DNA from: Rusavskia elegans
Taxonomy: Eukaryota > Ascomycota > Lecanoromycetes > Teloschistales > Teloschistaceae
Reading direction: 5' to 3'
DNA length: 64,000 nucleotides
NCBI GenBank assembly: GCA_011316305.1
Contig: SAUG01000072.1
Span: forward strand, 62,001 to 126,000
How positions within the stretch are numbered: the first letter of the stretch is position 1; each line of letters opens with the position of its first letter. This document shows positions 11,367 to 21,874 of the stretch, piece after piece. A model generated the notes under the pieces. It made no database searches, was not told the DNA's origin, and was given only the letters and a program-made list of their open reading frames with translations. The translations under genes and the position numbers were made by a program.

Positions 11367-13935
11367 TCAAATGCAGAGTGGATCCGAAGCGTTTCGATAT
11401 CGCATTGCCGCCGCGATTCCAATTTGATATCCACTACCACCGCCCGTACTAGATGGCGGTGGCATTCCCTAGATTGTGTTCCTATGACTCGAAAGATCAG
11501 CACTCACATCCGCTAGCTGGAGAACGCTGGACGGCAGCGAACAACATACCTTCATATACTCGGAGCCCTTTTCTTGATACTCTTCTCTCGTGACAAATCG
11601 TTGATTCGACTCGGCGCCAGCAGCCCATTGCGCTGCGCCCCGCCATGCATCAAGGATGGGATCTTTGGCCTTCCGAAGCTTGATCGGAGCCTCAATCGGC
11701 AAGACAGCCCGCAATTCCCTCTTCAAGCGCTCATCGAAGCCAGTGAACAAGGTGTTACCGCCCGTGAGAAAGATGTCACCGAGGACACTAATCTGATCTT
11801 GCTCCTTAGCTAGGCCATGATTGATGATACCTGCTGCGATCTCGACGATACCGGCTTGGTCCAGTCCAGCAATAGATGGTTGGAACACCACTTCAGGAAC
11901 CCTGATCCGTTCCACATTCAGGTGGATCTGATGCGCTTCCTGCTGGCTTTCCGGATCAAACGGACGGGGGCCTCGCAAAAACGCGTGGACGAGACTCTGC
12001 GTCCAATCGGACTGGGCCTCTAACGTGTTGTTCTCGTTAAATGACGGGTCATACTTGAGCAGCTGTGCTTCAACGCCTTTGAGCCCCACTCCGAGGTCCT
12101 CCTCCTCTTCGTCGTCACTGTGCTCTCCTGTTGCGACGGTACGGTAGACACCCCAATCATCATCATTAGCGCCGAAATTGTCATCGTCACCGCCTCGCCG
12201 TCGTTTCTTGCCTGGCTGATCAGAAGCAAGATTGGCGAGTGTTTTCATACGGATCTGGCTGGCAAGTGATTTCCGGTTGCCGAGGTCTGCTTTCAGTCTG
12301 TCTCTTTCTTTGATTCTTTGCAAAAGTGTCTACCCATCAAGGTCTTCAGCTTTTGACGGACTACAGATGGTATGAAGGCGCGACTTACCAGCCTTGCTGC
12401 TCGACGTTCCTCCAACCAACTGTCTATATCGGTTTCCCGGCGCTTGTTGTCCAGTCTCTCCTCCTCCGCAATCCGAGCTTTTTCGAGTTCTTTCTCCACC
12501 TTGGCCCTCACTCGTGCCTCATACCCTGATTTCATTAGCCGTTGATGTCTCTTCTCCTTCAGGCCGGCTTCGTCAAGATTCTCGTCCGCAATTTCAAGTA
12601 GTGGGTAAGTTGGTTCCACTTCCTCGATGTTCTCTGGGCCGCCCACGTCTTTGTTCCTGGCCTTGCGGATTGACTTTTCAAGGTCTTGGATCGTCCTCTC
12701 GAGCTGAGCCTCATCCTTGAACTCATCTTCGTCAAGCAAGCGTTTGATTTCTTTCTTGGTCTGATTGGCAAGCTGCTTTTGGAGGCTTTTGTAGTACTCC
12801 AGTGTTTGCTCTTTACGAACCAGCTTCTCCAGTCTCATTTTCGCCGCCTGCTCTTGTAACCTTCGTCCACCTTCCCGCTTGCGTTCTGCTATTCGCGCGA
12901 GCTCCTCTTCGCTCTTCTCTACGATTACCTGCTCTGTGAATGGATACTGTACGACATGGTCCCTGTCCTCTAGGCCTGACCAGTCGAGGAAAGAACCTAA
13001 CTCCCGATCGTAGTCTTGAGATATATAACAATGGTTTCGCACCATATCCTCAGTTTGATATTCCGTGAGCTTCCCTGGAAAGGTTGGATATTTTAGTTTC
13101 AGGAGCTTCAGAAGGTAGTCGGCCCCGTGAAAGCCTCCCCAATTCAACCGTGTTGCACTTGACAGTACTGGCTTAGAATCGAGTACTGGTATGAGATGCG
13201 TAGCGGTGTGCGACGAGGAAACAACGAGGCCATGGCGCCCTTTGTTGAATTTGTAGGAAAATAGAGAGTCGATGCCAAATGAGATGGATGGAGCAGAGTA
13301 GCATTCGAAAAGGAGTTCAGTCATCGCTGTCTCCGTAAGCTTTTCTTCAAGGTGGACTTGGCTCAGATGCTCAACCCACTTTTCCTTGAATACCCCAGAT
13401 TTGCAACGGGCTCTGTCATCACGATAGGACGCCCAACACCTCCATCTTCGGCTGCTATTCCAAGACTGGCAAAGGTGTAGTCCAGCAAGCCCTCCATTAC
13501 ATCCCAATTTCCCACAATGCTGCTTCCTGGCTCGAATGCATTCCGAATTTGGCCTCTTGTAGTCGCATCGGCATAGGCATTGTAACCAACATAGGAAACG
13601 GTACGGTTGATCTTGCGATCTCTGTAGCGTGCGACAGTCGCTGGGAACGCAACTCGTGGGGATTTGTCGAACGACCAGCCTGCTCGAAGAAGACTCGCGC
13701 CTGGGATGATATGAGCGTTGAATGACCAACCACGAGTGCGAGCATTACCATTGTCGATCACAATTGCAGTTTTCCTTGAGCTTTGCACGTACCCCCCTAA
13801 GGGCGGGGACTGATAACCTTTGAAGGGAGGCTCGATAGAGTTCCATACACGCGGTGGAGGCTTAGGTGAGAGTCTGATGTCTGATTGATTCGCAGATGAG
13901 CTATGGTTGATGTATTGGGCAGATGTAATAGTCAT
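11367..13935 (-). CDS. ARP5: Actin-related protein 5, INO80 chromatin remodeller subunit
   Basis: Exons on the complement: 13380..13935, 12389..13326, 11550..12329 and 11367..11468, giving 791 aa. Introns of 53, 59 and 81 bp are in phase. The first joins GYSRK to TMTELLFECY across the actin fold; the second joins EERRAARL to TLLQRIKERDR. The start is the ATG at 13935. Actin-fold pieces include AIVIDNGNARTR (phosphate loop 1) and LTGGNTLFTGFDERL. Between them is the long charged coiled-coil insertion, rich in Glu, Lys and Arg, that defines Arp5. Arp5 with Ies6 forms the INO80 module that grips the nucleosome and couples ATPase activity to sliding. The last junction is least certain: an unspliced reading ends about 22 residues after EYMK, whereas the spliced one ends in a Gly/Ser-rich tail. 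Confidence 0.9.
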
Positions 13936-14281
13936 GTTTTCGATCACCAGTTACTGGTGAGCGTGCCGAATTGAAATGGTTCGCTCTGTGTTCGACGATC
14001 CCTGGAATCTTTATCTACCACAGAACGGGTGTAATCTCGATAGTGGCCTGAATTGCAGCCTTGGACTTTCACAGTCCGTTGCTGACTGTCCATAAAGGAA
14101 CAGCCTGTGGACACGATCATCTACGATCAAGAAATGTCGACTGACATGAGCAGGCGCAGAGTAACAACGGTAGTTGGCATGCAGATCACATGTCGAGGCT
14201 CTGTATTGGTCAAATTTGTAGCACTACATGTGATGCGTATTCGTATCTAGAGTACATCCATCTCGACCCCACTGCTCTCCT
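13936..14281. other. Intergenic, nothing recognised
   Basis: This short spacer covers the ARP5 promoter and the DAD4 3' flank; both genes are on the minus strand. No feature is seen. Confidence 0.5.
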
Positions 14282-14727
14282 TCACGAGGGCTCTTGTAGA
14301 CTGTCCGTTGCTATAATAAATTGTCGGCAAAGCGGATTGAGATCAAAAAGAAGGCTCAGCAGGCTATATACCTTCTAGGTGGAAAAGTACATTCGATCGG
14401 TAATTCTTGAACATCTGGGCGACAAGTTCGACGTCCATGTTCTGGATGTTGATCTCCTGTCAAACCGGTACCTGCATTAGCGCTCGATCGAGGTGTATAG
14501 GACACGCTACTTCGAACCTGCAGGTTCTTGTTCAGGGCCATAACGGCTTCGTTGAGTTTCTCCTTTGTTTCTAGTTATTCACAAGCCCTCCGCATAGGTC
14601 GCCGCATAACCCACAATGTTGGTGATGATCCGGGATAGCAGTAGGCTTTGCTGGTGTTCATGTGGACTCTCCTGTAGGGAATTTGTCAAATTACCCAAGC
14701 TGAATCAATTGCTATTTGGCTGACCAT
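14282..14727 (-). CDS. DAD4: DASH complex subunit Dad4, five exons
   Basis: A 72-aa protein assembled from five exons on the complement: 14725..14727 (only the ATG), 14615..14671, 14518..14562, 14372..14456 and 14282..14310. The four introns are 53, 52, 61 and 61 bp, all GT-AG and all phase-consistent. The product starts [16 protein letters not shown], contains [18 protein letters not shown] and ends [12 protein letters not shown]. This matches the whole length of fungal Dad4 as I know it (a MENPHE-like start, [22 protein letters not shown]). Dad4 is a small subunit of the DASH/Dam1 ring that couples kinetochores to spindle microtubules. The gene is divergent from IES6 with about 250 bp between start codons. 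No single exon exceeds 29 codons, so ordinary gene callers can miss it. Confidence 0.9.
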
Positions 14728-14977
14728 TGTGATTGATCGGAGCTCCAAGCCCAAAGAGCGACCACTACTCTGTGAATGCCTGGTTTCTTGTTATGCGAAC
14801 GGTGTCGTGAACCTCGAGGTGCTAAGTGCCAAGTGCCAAGGTATGGTAAGGTAATCGTAAGGAGAAGACGCTAAGTTGTATCGTAACAAATCGGACCGGA
14901 GACCCCGCTGTGCAGCAGGCTCTCATGTTGATACTCCCTATCAGACACTGCGATTACTCGAAGCATTGGACGAGAGA

Positions 14978-15556
14978 ATGGCTCCAATCCCTCCGGCTCC
15001 TCCGGCTGGCGATGATTCGCATCAAAAGCTGCTCGATCAGCTTGACCTCACGCTCATGCCCAGGCCATTCCGAAATCCCCATTGGAAGCCATCGCAACGA
15101 CGCAACAAAAACATCAAACAAATCGTTGGCGAAGCATCACGAAAAGAGGCTTCTGTACTGGTTACGCAGAACAACAGCGGCTCTTCGACCCCTCGTTTGC
15201 AGAGCTCGGCGAATGCGACTGGCTCTGTCACTCCTTTACCTGGTCCAGCACAGGTCCAAACAAACATCTCTCAAGCCGCCCAAAATTTATCTACAATGGT
15301 CCTCGAACGGAACTTACAAGCATCCCTATCTTCTGGACCTATTGCTACGTATACCAACATTGAGTCGGCCCCTTCACTTCATCCGGCGCATCAAAAGCAC
15401 TACTGTGACATCACGGGCTTGCCCGCGCCATACACAGATCCAAAGTCCCGGCTGAGATACCATAACGCGGAAGTATTTCAGGTTGTACGTAGCTTGCCAC
15501 AGGGTGCTGCTGAGAAATACCTAGAGGCCCGCGGAGCGCATGTTGTCCTCAAATGA
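14978..15556 (+). CDS. IES6: Ies6, INO80 complex subunit (YL1 C-terminal domain)
   Basis: A single exon of 192 aa from the ATG at 14978; the frame is open further upstream, but only with TTG starts. The N-terminus is Pro-rich; LMPRPFRNPHWKPSQRRN is the conserved Arg/Lys-rich fungal Ies6 motif. A low-complexity Ser/Thr/Asn linker follows. The C-terminus carries the YL1_C domain (KHYCDITGLPAPYTDPK, RLRYHNAEVF, VVRSLP). Ies6 pairs with Arp5 in INO80, and the ARP5 gene lies about 1 kb away, beyond DAD4. A short upstream coding exon cannot be excluded, but the MAPIPPAPPAGDD start looks complete. Confidence 0.88.
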   Translation: MAPIPPAPPAGDDSHQKLLDQLDLTLMPRPFRNPHWKPSQRRNKNIKQIVGEASRKEASVLVTQNNSGSSTPRLQSSANATGSVTPLPGPAQVQTNISQAAQNLSTMVLERNLQASLSSGPIATYTNIESAPSLHPAHQKHYCDITGLPAPYTDPKSRLRYHNAEVFQVVRSLPQGAAEKYLEARGAHVVLK

Positions 15557-16268
15557 TATATATGACAAGCCTGGGATAGTCAGTGTCGTTTATTCGACAG
15601 CATGGTCGACATCGCTGTTGCCTGCTCGGCTGACACGAAGTCAAGCAGCAGACTCCCACTATAAAATAGCAACGCCAGGGTGCCGTGGAGATGAAGCTCT
15701 GTCTGGCCAACAAAGTCAAGCCCATTCTACCCAACGAAGGCCTTTCAGCCCAAGTCTCAAGAAAGTGCTCCGGCTTAATCGTGACCAGGATTGTTCTTCG
15801 CCAGTCCGGCAAGATACCGATCAGCCCATGGAGTGCAAGAGGCATCGGTTACAGCATCGATTGATTGCTGTTGCTGGGGCGTTACCAAGGTGCTTTGTTC
15901 CGATCCAGGATCAAAAGCCTTCATTTAGTGCAGCTTAAGACTAGGATAACAAATTTGTACTCCTTTCAAGCATCACGAATAATAGAAATGAAGTCAATTG
16001 TACATCTGCTTTGGCACCTAATTCTGTAAAACTGGTAGAAGCAAAATAATGGAGTATGTATGTATTGTAATATACATGAAGTGGTCATGATAGCAGTCTC
16101 CCCAGCAATCTTCAATGCCTACTTTATTTCATTGGACTTGTAGGCAATCACGGCTCATGTGCCTTTGAGCCGCGCTTGACTTTCCAATGCCACACATCAT
16201 CATCGAACGGTTCGCCTGAAATCTGCAATCGACTCTGTTCTCATACATCCGTACCAAGAATGCCGTCC
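15557..16268. other. Intergenic, nothing recognised
   Basis: This is the IES6 3' flank and the GOT1 promoter. There are AT-rich short runs near 15945-16080 and no supported gene. Confidence 0.5.
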
Positions 16269-16919
16269 ATGTGGCTCACAGACGCCCAAAGTACGAGTAC
16301 CATGCCTTGACATCCAGACTTTAGAAATGCCATGCTGACTGAATACCCTTATCCAGAGGTTGGAGTGGCATTCTGCTCAGGCGGTGGGTATGAAAGGCTA
16401 CCCGTCTAGGTTCTATGCAACCAGTCTAACGTGCAGAATTAAGGGGCTCTCTTCCTGTTTGGAGGCGTGCTGATGTTCTTCGACCGAGCCATGTAACATG
16501 TCCTGCGCATTTCGTCCATCGCAAAGTCGCTTGCTGACGTCTCCTAGGCTGGCCATGGGTAATGTATGGGTCACAGCCCAACGTTGCACTTCATGCAAAC
16601 TCACACTCAACAGATACTGTTCGTACTTGGTCTCGCTCTTATCATCGGCCTCCCCAAAACGGTGCTTTTCTTCACACGGCGCCCGAAACTCAAAGGGACC
16701 GCTGCCTTTACGGGAGGCGTTGTCCTCATACTATTACGATGGCCATTGGTTGGTTTTCTTGTCGAGCTGTACGGAATCTTCATCTTGTTCGGCGACTTTT
16801 TCGCAACCATGGGCAGCTTCGCAGGCAACATCCCCGTCATAGGGCCTTATCTCCAGAAGGCACTGAATCGGGCAAGTCAAGCAAGCGGCGGACGACGGAA
16901 CGCGGAGCTTCCAGTATGA
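16269..16919 (+). CDS. GOT1: Got1, Golgi vesicle transport membrane protein
   Basis: Five exons, 16269..16290, 16357..16383, 16444..16492, 16548..16563 and 16614..16919, give 139 aa, the normal Got1 length. Introns are 66, 60, 55 and 50 bp; every junction is in phase and rebuilds family sequence: MWLTDAQK, VGVAFCSGG, ALFLFGGVLMFFDRAM, LAMGNILFVLG. There are four hydrophobic helices: about 10-30, 35-53, 66-85 and 88-108. RRPKLKGTAAF between helices 2 and 3 is the conserved cytosolic loop. Got1 cycles between ER and Golgi and aids COPII vesicle formation and fusion. The internal exons of 27, 49 and 16 nt make it easy to miss. The C-terminus is short and basic. Confidence 0.92.
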
Positions 16920-17402
16920 CCTGATTGTTGGTTGTCTAGCAACCACGGCAGATCCAGGCAATGCGGCGGTATCGGATGATCTGCTTCTCATCAGGCTCTC
17001 ACTCCCCGTACCACAGCCACCTTCCACCGCTTCTGCAGCACCCTACAACCTTTCATGTGCCAGTCGTGGCAGTGCACAACGCTCTAGCTCCGAAGGGTGC
17101 CTTTATGGGCTTCAATCTCGCGATCTGTTTAGAACATTGTGGAGGAAGACGACCGACTTAAAAATTTGCAGTGATCAGAAGAGAGGATGGCAAAGCTAAA
17201 GCGACTGAGGAGCGCTGGCTCACAATCATTGATATGCTGGTATGGCTGACTAGCACATGTGATGACTGGCTGTACCTATGGTGGTGATGGTATGGGCTGC
17301 TATTTGCCCCTTTCCGTTTGTTCCTGAGATGCTCCTCACGAGCACAGCACGCAATACATTACAAGATCATTTGCCAAACAAATGCTCCACCAGCTCAATG
17401 CA
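16920..17402. other. Intergenic between convergent genes
   Basis: 3' flanks of GOT1 and profilin; no other feature seen. Confidence 0.5.
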
Positions 17403-18019
17403 TCAATATCCCACTTTGATCAAATAGTCGCCCAGCTGCTCGACGGTCGTGGCGGCCGAACCGGGTTGTACTGATTCCGGGTAGTGGGCGACGAGTATGG
17501 CCTGCAGCGTTTTGACGACGACAATGCCCTCCTTGCCCTTTTTGCCGTAAAGACTTCGCTCGTCCGACTTTAGCGTGACGAATTTCTCGTTGGCGATATG
17601 GAAACCTTGCCCTTGAACTTTCTTGATGTCTTCCTTGTCGGCAAACGAGGCGACGACGGCTTTCATTTCGGCGGGCGTAACCTGCAACAGACGGAGGTCA
17701 GTCGACGGTCATTATCGGATGTTTGCCCGGGCACCGAGGTTGGTGACCGGCTTGATCCCCATTCTCCATCAAACGAGGAGTTGTGCATACCGTGAAGCCG
17801 GGGGACGAAGCCCAGACGCTCGTGCCTTCGCAATTAAAGATGGCAGCCTTATCGACATTGCCCGTGGCCACGAGGCTTCGAAATGTATCAGCGGATGTGC
17901 TGGGCCTTGGATAGGGATTGACTCATACCTGGTGTCGACATATTCTACCCAGCGCAGTCAGTCAAGTAAACAACATACAAGCGGTCTGGCGGGGTCAATT
18001 ACTTACGCTGCCACGACAT
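17403..18019 (-). CDS. Profilin
   Basis: Four exons on the complement, 18007..18019 (13 nt), 17929..17944 (16 nt), 17791..17875 and 17403..17681, give 130 aa, the usual profilin size. All junctions are in phase: MSWQ, QYVDTSLVATGNVDKAAIF, WASSPGFT, VTPAEMKAVV. The N-terminal MSWQxYVD and the C-terminal YLIKVGY are profilin hallmarks; they flank the poly-proline-binding face, and the central part forms the actin-binding face. Profilin binds G-actin and delivers ATP-actin to formins in the cytosol. The two tiny first exons and the conserved early introns are typical of fungal profilin genes. Confidence 0.95.
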
Positions 18020-19336
18020 GGTGGTGGTCGCTCTCGAGGTGTTCCTGCAATAGGAAGTAATGGTAAGGTGGTTCAAGGGTCGAATAGTCACTGATTGCCT
18101 TGTAAATTGGGTGACTGCGCGGTGCAGCCTCAGGTATGACGAAAATTGGATTTCCATTAAATCGCACGGCATCATCATCGCCTAACCCCACCGGGGAACT
18201 ACGCTGACTAATAATCCGAGAGCCACGATGGAAAAGTACTTTACCGAGAGGAATATATCTTGTTTGACATACCGTATTTTGTTGACCCGAAGTCTACGAT
18301 CTAAGACTCTATACGGAGTACATTGTTCAGAATAAGCATCTAAGCACCAAGGTCTTTTATACCTCCATACGCAGCTCAAAAGGCCTCGGTTCTCGGGGCT
18401 GAGCTAAGGCGAAAAAATCATTCTCATTTTCATTTGAATACTCGCTCTGCGGCTATGGGAAAATCGCATCATGGTATGATTCGGTGATTGCAAACAGCAA
18501 ACACTTGGATGTTGGAAATTCTTGGATCCATAAAGGTACACAAGCAGTAGGTCGTAAAGGGCCCATCTGGACGTCCTTGTGCCATTCCCAGTCACCACCC
18601 GTACTGTCATGAGTTCGAGATAATGTTTTCACTGTTTCAGATTGTTATTGTTGCTTGATGCGCGAAATAACCGCCAGGAGCGGGTTTGATATTGCAAACT
18701 TCAGAAGTTGGTAGGGTCACTGCAATTTCGGTCCAAATTCATTTCAGCCTGTCCGGGAATATTCTGGCCTCTTGTTGTTTCATCTTCAGCCTTTTGACTG
18801 GTATCATGCCGTGCCGTCACCAATCACCCTCCCCGGCTTATTGATCAATCTTAGTCTTCGTTCATGCTTGTTGCGCACAGGCATGAATGGAGTCGTAAAC
18901 CTTGCTCTTACGCCTGATCATCTTGTATTGGTGGTACCATGATTATGAGTCTTCTTCGAGGTCAAGAGCATCGTCTTTTGTATCATCTTCCGTCTACTTA
19001 CTCGTGGTTTGGCTCTTCTAGGAATATTTTAGGACCCCTTTTTCTGCCTTTCCTTCTGAATTGGGAACCTGGATGTTGCCATTTGTGCGCTTATGTAACT
19101 TTTCCATCAACTCAGACGTCAATCATCAGCACAGTTGCAAACTGTCTCTTCAGCGACCACGGTGTTTTCGATTTGCAGGATTCGTCGGGAGGACCGCTAC
19201 TCATTATAACGCCAGCCTTTCACTCTCAAGGCTGATGAATACGACGTAGCCTCAGTCCCTGTCTTCTTCGATTGGTGCTTGACTGGTGACATTGATTATA
19301 CCTTTTGCATCTCTGTCAGTTGTTATACAGGCCGAC
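18020..19336. other. Long divergent intergenic region, nothing recognised
   Basis: About 1.3 kb between the profilin start and the start of the disordered protein gene. Short frames are unconvincing. The AG at 19329-19330, just before the ATG at 19337, follows a pyrimidine-rich stretch and could be the acceptor of a 5'-UTR intron. Confidence 0.45.
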
Positions 19337-21127
19337 ATGTTGGGAAGGAAGAGGTCGCTAAGGTCAAGGCGACATCCCATAGCTAACCCGGAGGAACTGA
19401 TAGCTACCCCAGCCGAACATAACCGAGTCGTGTCACCCCCAACTCTTTCGCAAAGATCGAGAGACCACGTCACAAGCAACTCGCGACCATCGGAGGCATC
19501 ACACGATCAATCGATCTATCCACAGTCTTCAGCCCAGAACCCGGTCAGTGAGTCATACGCCTCACCGGTCATCTCGGTACCTTCGGAGATGATGATAGGA
19601 GTGGCGCTGGGCAGCCCAGGAAAAAGTCCACTGCCAACTCTGCCGCCAGAAGACTCCATCTTGTGGGCGAGCGGAAGTTCTGAGCTGCAGAACCCTACCA
19701 CTTCCCAACCGAACAATCAGGAAGGCCTATATTCAAAAGCCAGCCGATGGAAGACATTTGGAGGTTTCTTCGGCAAAAGGTCTGGGTTGAACCAAGCGTC
19801 ATCGGCATCGTCACCTCACCCATTTGACAATCGCGCCAGTCCATTGGGATCGCACCGAAATCATGATGCGTACCAGTCTCCGCCATCGTCGGTTCAGTCC
19901 TCGCTTGAAAGGCATGCCATCCTGCATACACCGAGCGGCCCACCAAGAGACTGGATCGGACCGGGTCAGCTCCCTTCACCGCCAGATCGTGAGAGGAGGA
20001 CTCTACGCAAAAAGCCGAGCTTGGGACGAGACCAGCTCGCTAGAAAACAGATGAGAGACGTGAAAAATCGCGATCTTCCGGAGACCAATAATTTGACAGG
20101 TCATTGGGAAGGCAGTCCGAAACCTCTTCCAAAAGATGCTCCACTGGGGAGCACTGTTCGCCAAGCCAGAGCAAAGGCGTCGCTGCTACAGGTCGATATA
20201 CCGAACATCGAACTTGAACGGTATAGCGTTATGTTCAGTAGCCTTCTGCAACCTTGTCAGCAACAGTCCACAAGCCGCCAGCCATCTCCGGATAGACAAC
20301 CTTCGCTTCTAGCCCGTAGAAAAGCAAGTCTGCAAGAGCTCCACACCACGCCAGCGTCCACTTTTGAGCGTCCGTGGATGCATAGCGAGCACTCATCAAG
20401 CCCTCGAGCTGCATCCCCCCATAAATCGCCCTCATTCTCCCTATTTCCGCCTTCACCAAATACCTTTAGCCGCAGACCCGAGAATTGTAGCCGTGAGCGG
20501 AGCCCTCTCCAACGCTCCGTAACCACGCCCGGAGCCAACTCACCGAGCAAAGCAATGTTCGACTTCTCCACCCCGAGCGCCACCTCACCGAGCAAAGCCA
20601 AATTCGACTTTGGAACAGACCACACCGACCAAGTCATCGTGATCGTCCACACCCCAACCGAGCCGCAACCAACGAAGCCTCGCCAACCCTCCAGAAAAGA
20701 TAGCTCCTTCTCCTCTTCAGACGCCCAATCCTTCACCACCGCCCGCGGCTCCCCCGCCCCAGAGCAACAGCAGCAGCAGCAGACACAAAAATCCCTACCA
20801 ACACCACAATCTCAGCTCCGCAACCCCAGCCCCCGGCGCCCCTCCCCAGCAAGTCGAAGCCCATCAGAACGCCAACGCAGCCCAAGCAACGCCCCAGCTG
20901 CGCGAACACGAACCCCATCAACTCATCCAACAACAACAACAGATGATCCCCTCCGCGAAGCCGCCGAGATCTCCATCGCACGGCAGATATCGATTTCGCA
21001 GCGGCAGCGAAGGCTGCTGATAGCGCCGCAGCCGGCGCAGCCGCGGATCGTGGATACGAGCAAAGGGGAGTACGGGGCGGAGAGGAAAAGCTATCATTCG
21101 CATCATTTGGTGCTGGAGGATGCGTAG
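19337..21127 (+). CDS. Large Ser/Pro-rich intrinsically disordered protein
   Basis: A single exon of 596 aa from the ATG at 19337; 17 more in-frame codons upstream begin only with GTG. Composition is dominated by Ser, Pro, Arg and Gln with many SP and SPS sites. One more ordered segment reads LLQVDIPNIELERYSVMF, which looks like the conserved core of a filamentous-ascomycete family I remember only loosely. Near residues 415-450 a short unit, SPSKA(M/K)FDF, occurs twice. A polyglutamine run (seven Gln, about 20764-20790) sits near the C-terminus. There is no signal peptide or membrane segment. The many SP motifs suggest phospho-regulation by proline-directed kinases, but function is unknown. 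Confidence 0.75.
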   Translation: MLGRKRSLRSRRHPIANPEELIATPAEHNRVVSPPTLSQRSRDHVTSNSRPSEASHDQSIYPQSSAQNPVSESYASPVISVPSEMMIGVALGSPGKSPLPTLPPEDSILWASGSSELQNPTTSQPNNQEGLYSKASRWKTFGGFFGKRSGLNQASSASSPHPFDNRASPLGSHRNHDAYQSPPSSVQSSLERHAILHTPSGPPRDWIGPGQLPSPPDRERRTLRKKPSLGRDQLARKQMRDVKNRDLPETNNLTGHWEGSPKPLPKDAPLGSTVRQARAKASLLQVDIPNIELERYSVMFSSLLQPCQQQSTSRQPSPDRQPSLLARRKASLQELHTTPASTFERPWMHSEHSSSPRAASPHKSPSFSLFPPSPNTFSRRPENCSRERSPLQRSVTTPGANSPSKAMFDFSTPSATSPSKAKFDFGTDHTDQVIVIVHTPTEPQPTKPRQPSRKDSSFSSSDAQSFTTARGSPAPEQQQQQQTQKSLPTPQSQLRNPSPRRPSPASRSPSERQRSPSNAPAARTRTPSTHPTTTTDDPLREAAEISIARQISISQRQRRLLIAPQPAQPRIVDTSKGEYGAERKSYHSHHLVLEDA

Positions 21128-21874
21128 CAGAGTGGTTTACTTCTGCTGAGCTTTCTTGGGGGAGACATGTTGATGCGTAGGGAGGGAAGATGCGTGGGGG
21201 ATTTGGTGAAGGGAAATTATGTTGTAGAGGTATTGGATTGCCTTCTGTGTGCCTTTATGGCGAACATACGATTGATTACATTTTGCCATATACAGCCCCC
21301 TGGATGGATCTACGGAAGCTTTTCGGATCGTCGCATATGTATATACGTTTTTGATATCCCGTTCGCAGGAGACGACCGGCGAGCTGGTCTTGCCTTATCA
21401 GATTGAAAAAAATTTCGAGTCTTTCGTTACGATTCTTGATCGATATATTGTGTCTTGCATATGAAGGTTTGAGGTTGTATTGGAACGCCGTCAGACCCTT
21501 ATACACACGTTGCGCATTCCAAGTCAAATATATGGTGTTTTGTATATGAAGGTGTAAGGTTCTATTGGAACGCCGTCAGACCCTTATACACACGTTGCGC
21601 ATTCCAAGTCAAAAAGATCGTGGCAATTTACAAGAATCCTACGTGAAGTATGATGATTTGCGTGACTCTGTGTCGTGCTTGCATTGAAATACATGAATCT
21701 TGGACTCGTCATGGTACGTAAACCAAGGTATTCGCTATAAGAAGTGTAGAGTATGAGGAACGCCCTCACCATCGCTGGCCAATAAACTCGTTTCCCTCAT
21801 GCTGGAATATGCAGTCCATTTAACACCTTCGTTAAAGCATGTAGTCCCTGCTTCCCACTTTAGCACCACAAAAT
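21128..21874. other. Intergenic between convergent genes, containing a tandem duplication
   Basis: No gene is supported. The notable content is the 85-bp direct duplication at 21455-21614, listed separately. Confidence 0.5.
21455..21614. repeat. Tandem direct duplication, period 85 bp
   Basis: Copy 1 begins at 21455 (TTGCATATGAAGG) and copy 2 at 21540 (TTGTATATGAAGG). The block from TGGAACGCC to AAGTCAAA is identical for about 48 bp in both, at 21481 and 21566. The left parts differ at a few positions, and copy 2 is cut short near 21614. It is non-coding and lies between convergent genes. Confidence 0.9.
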
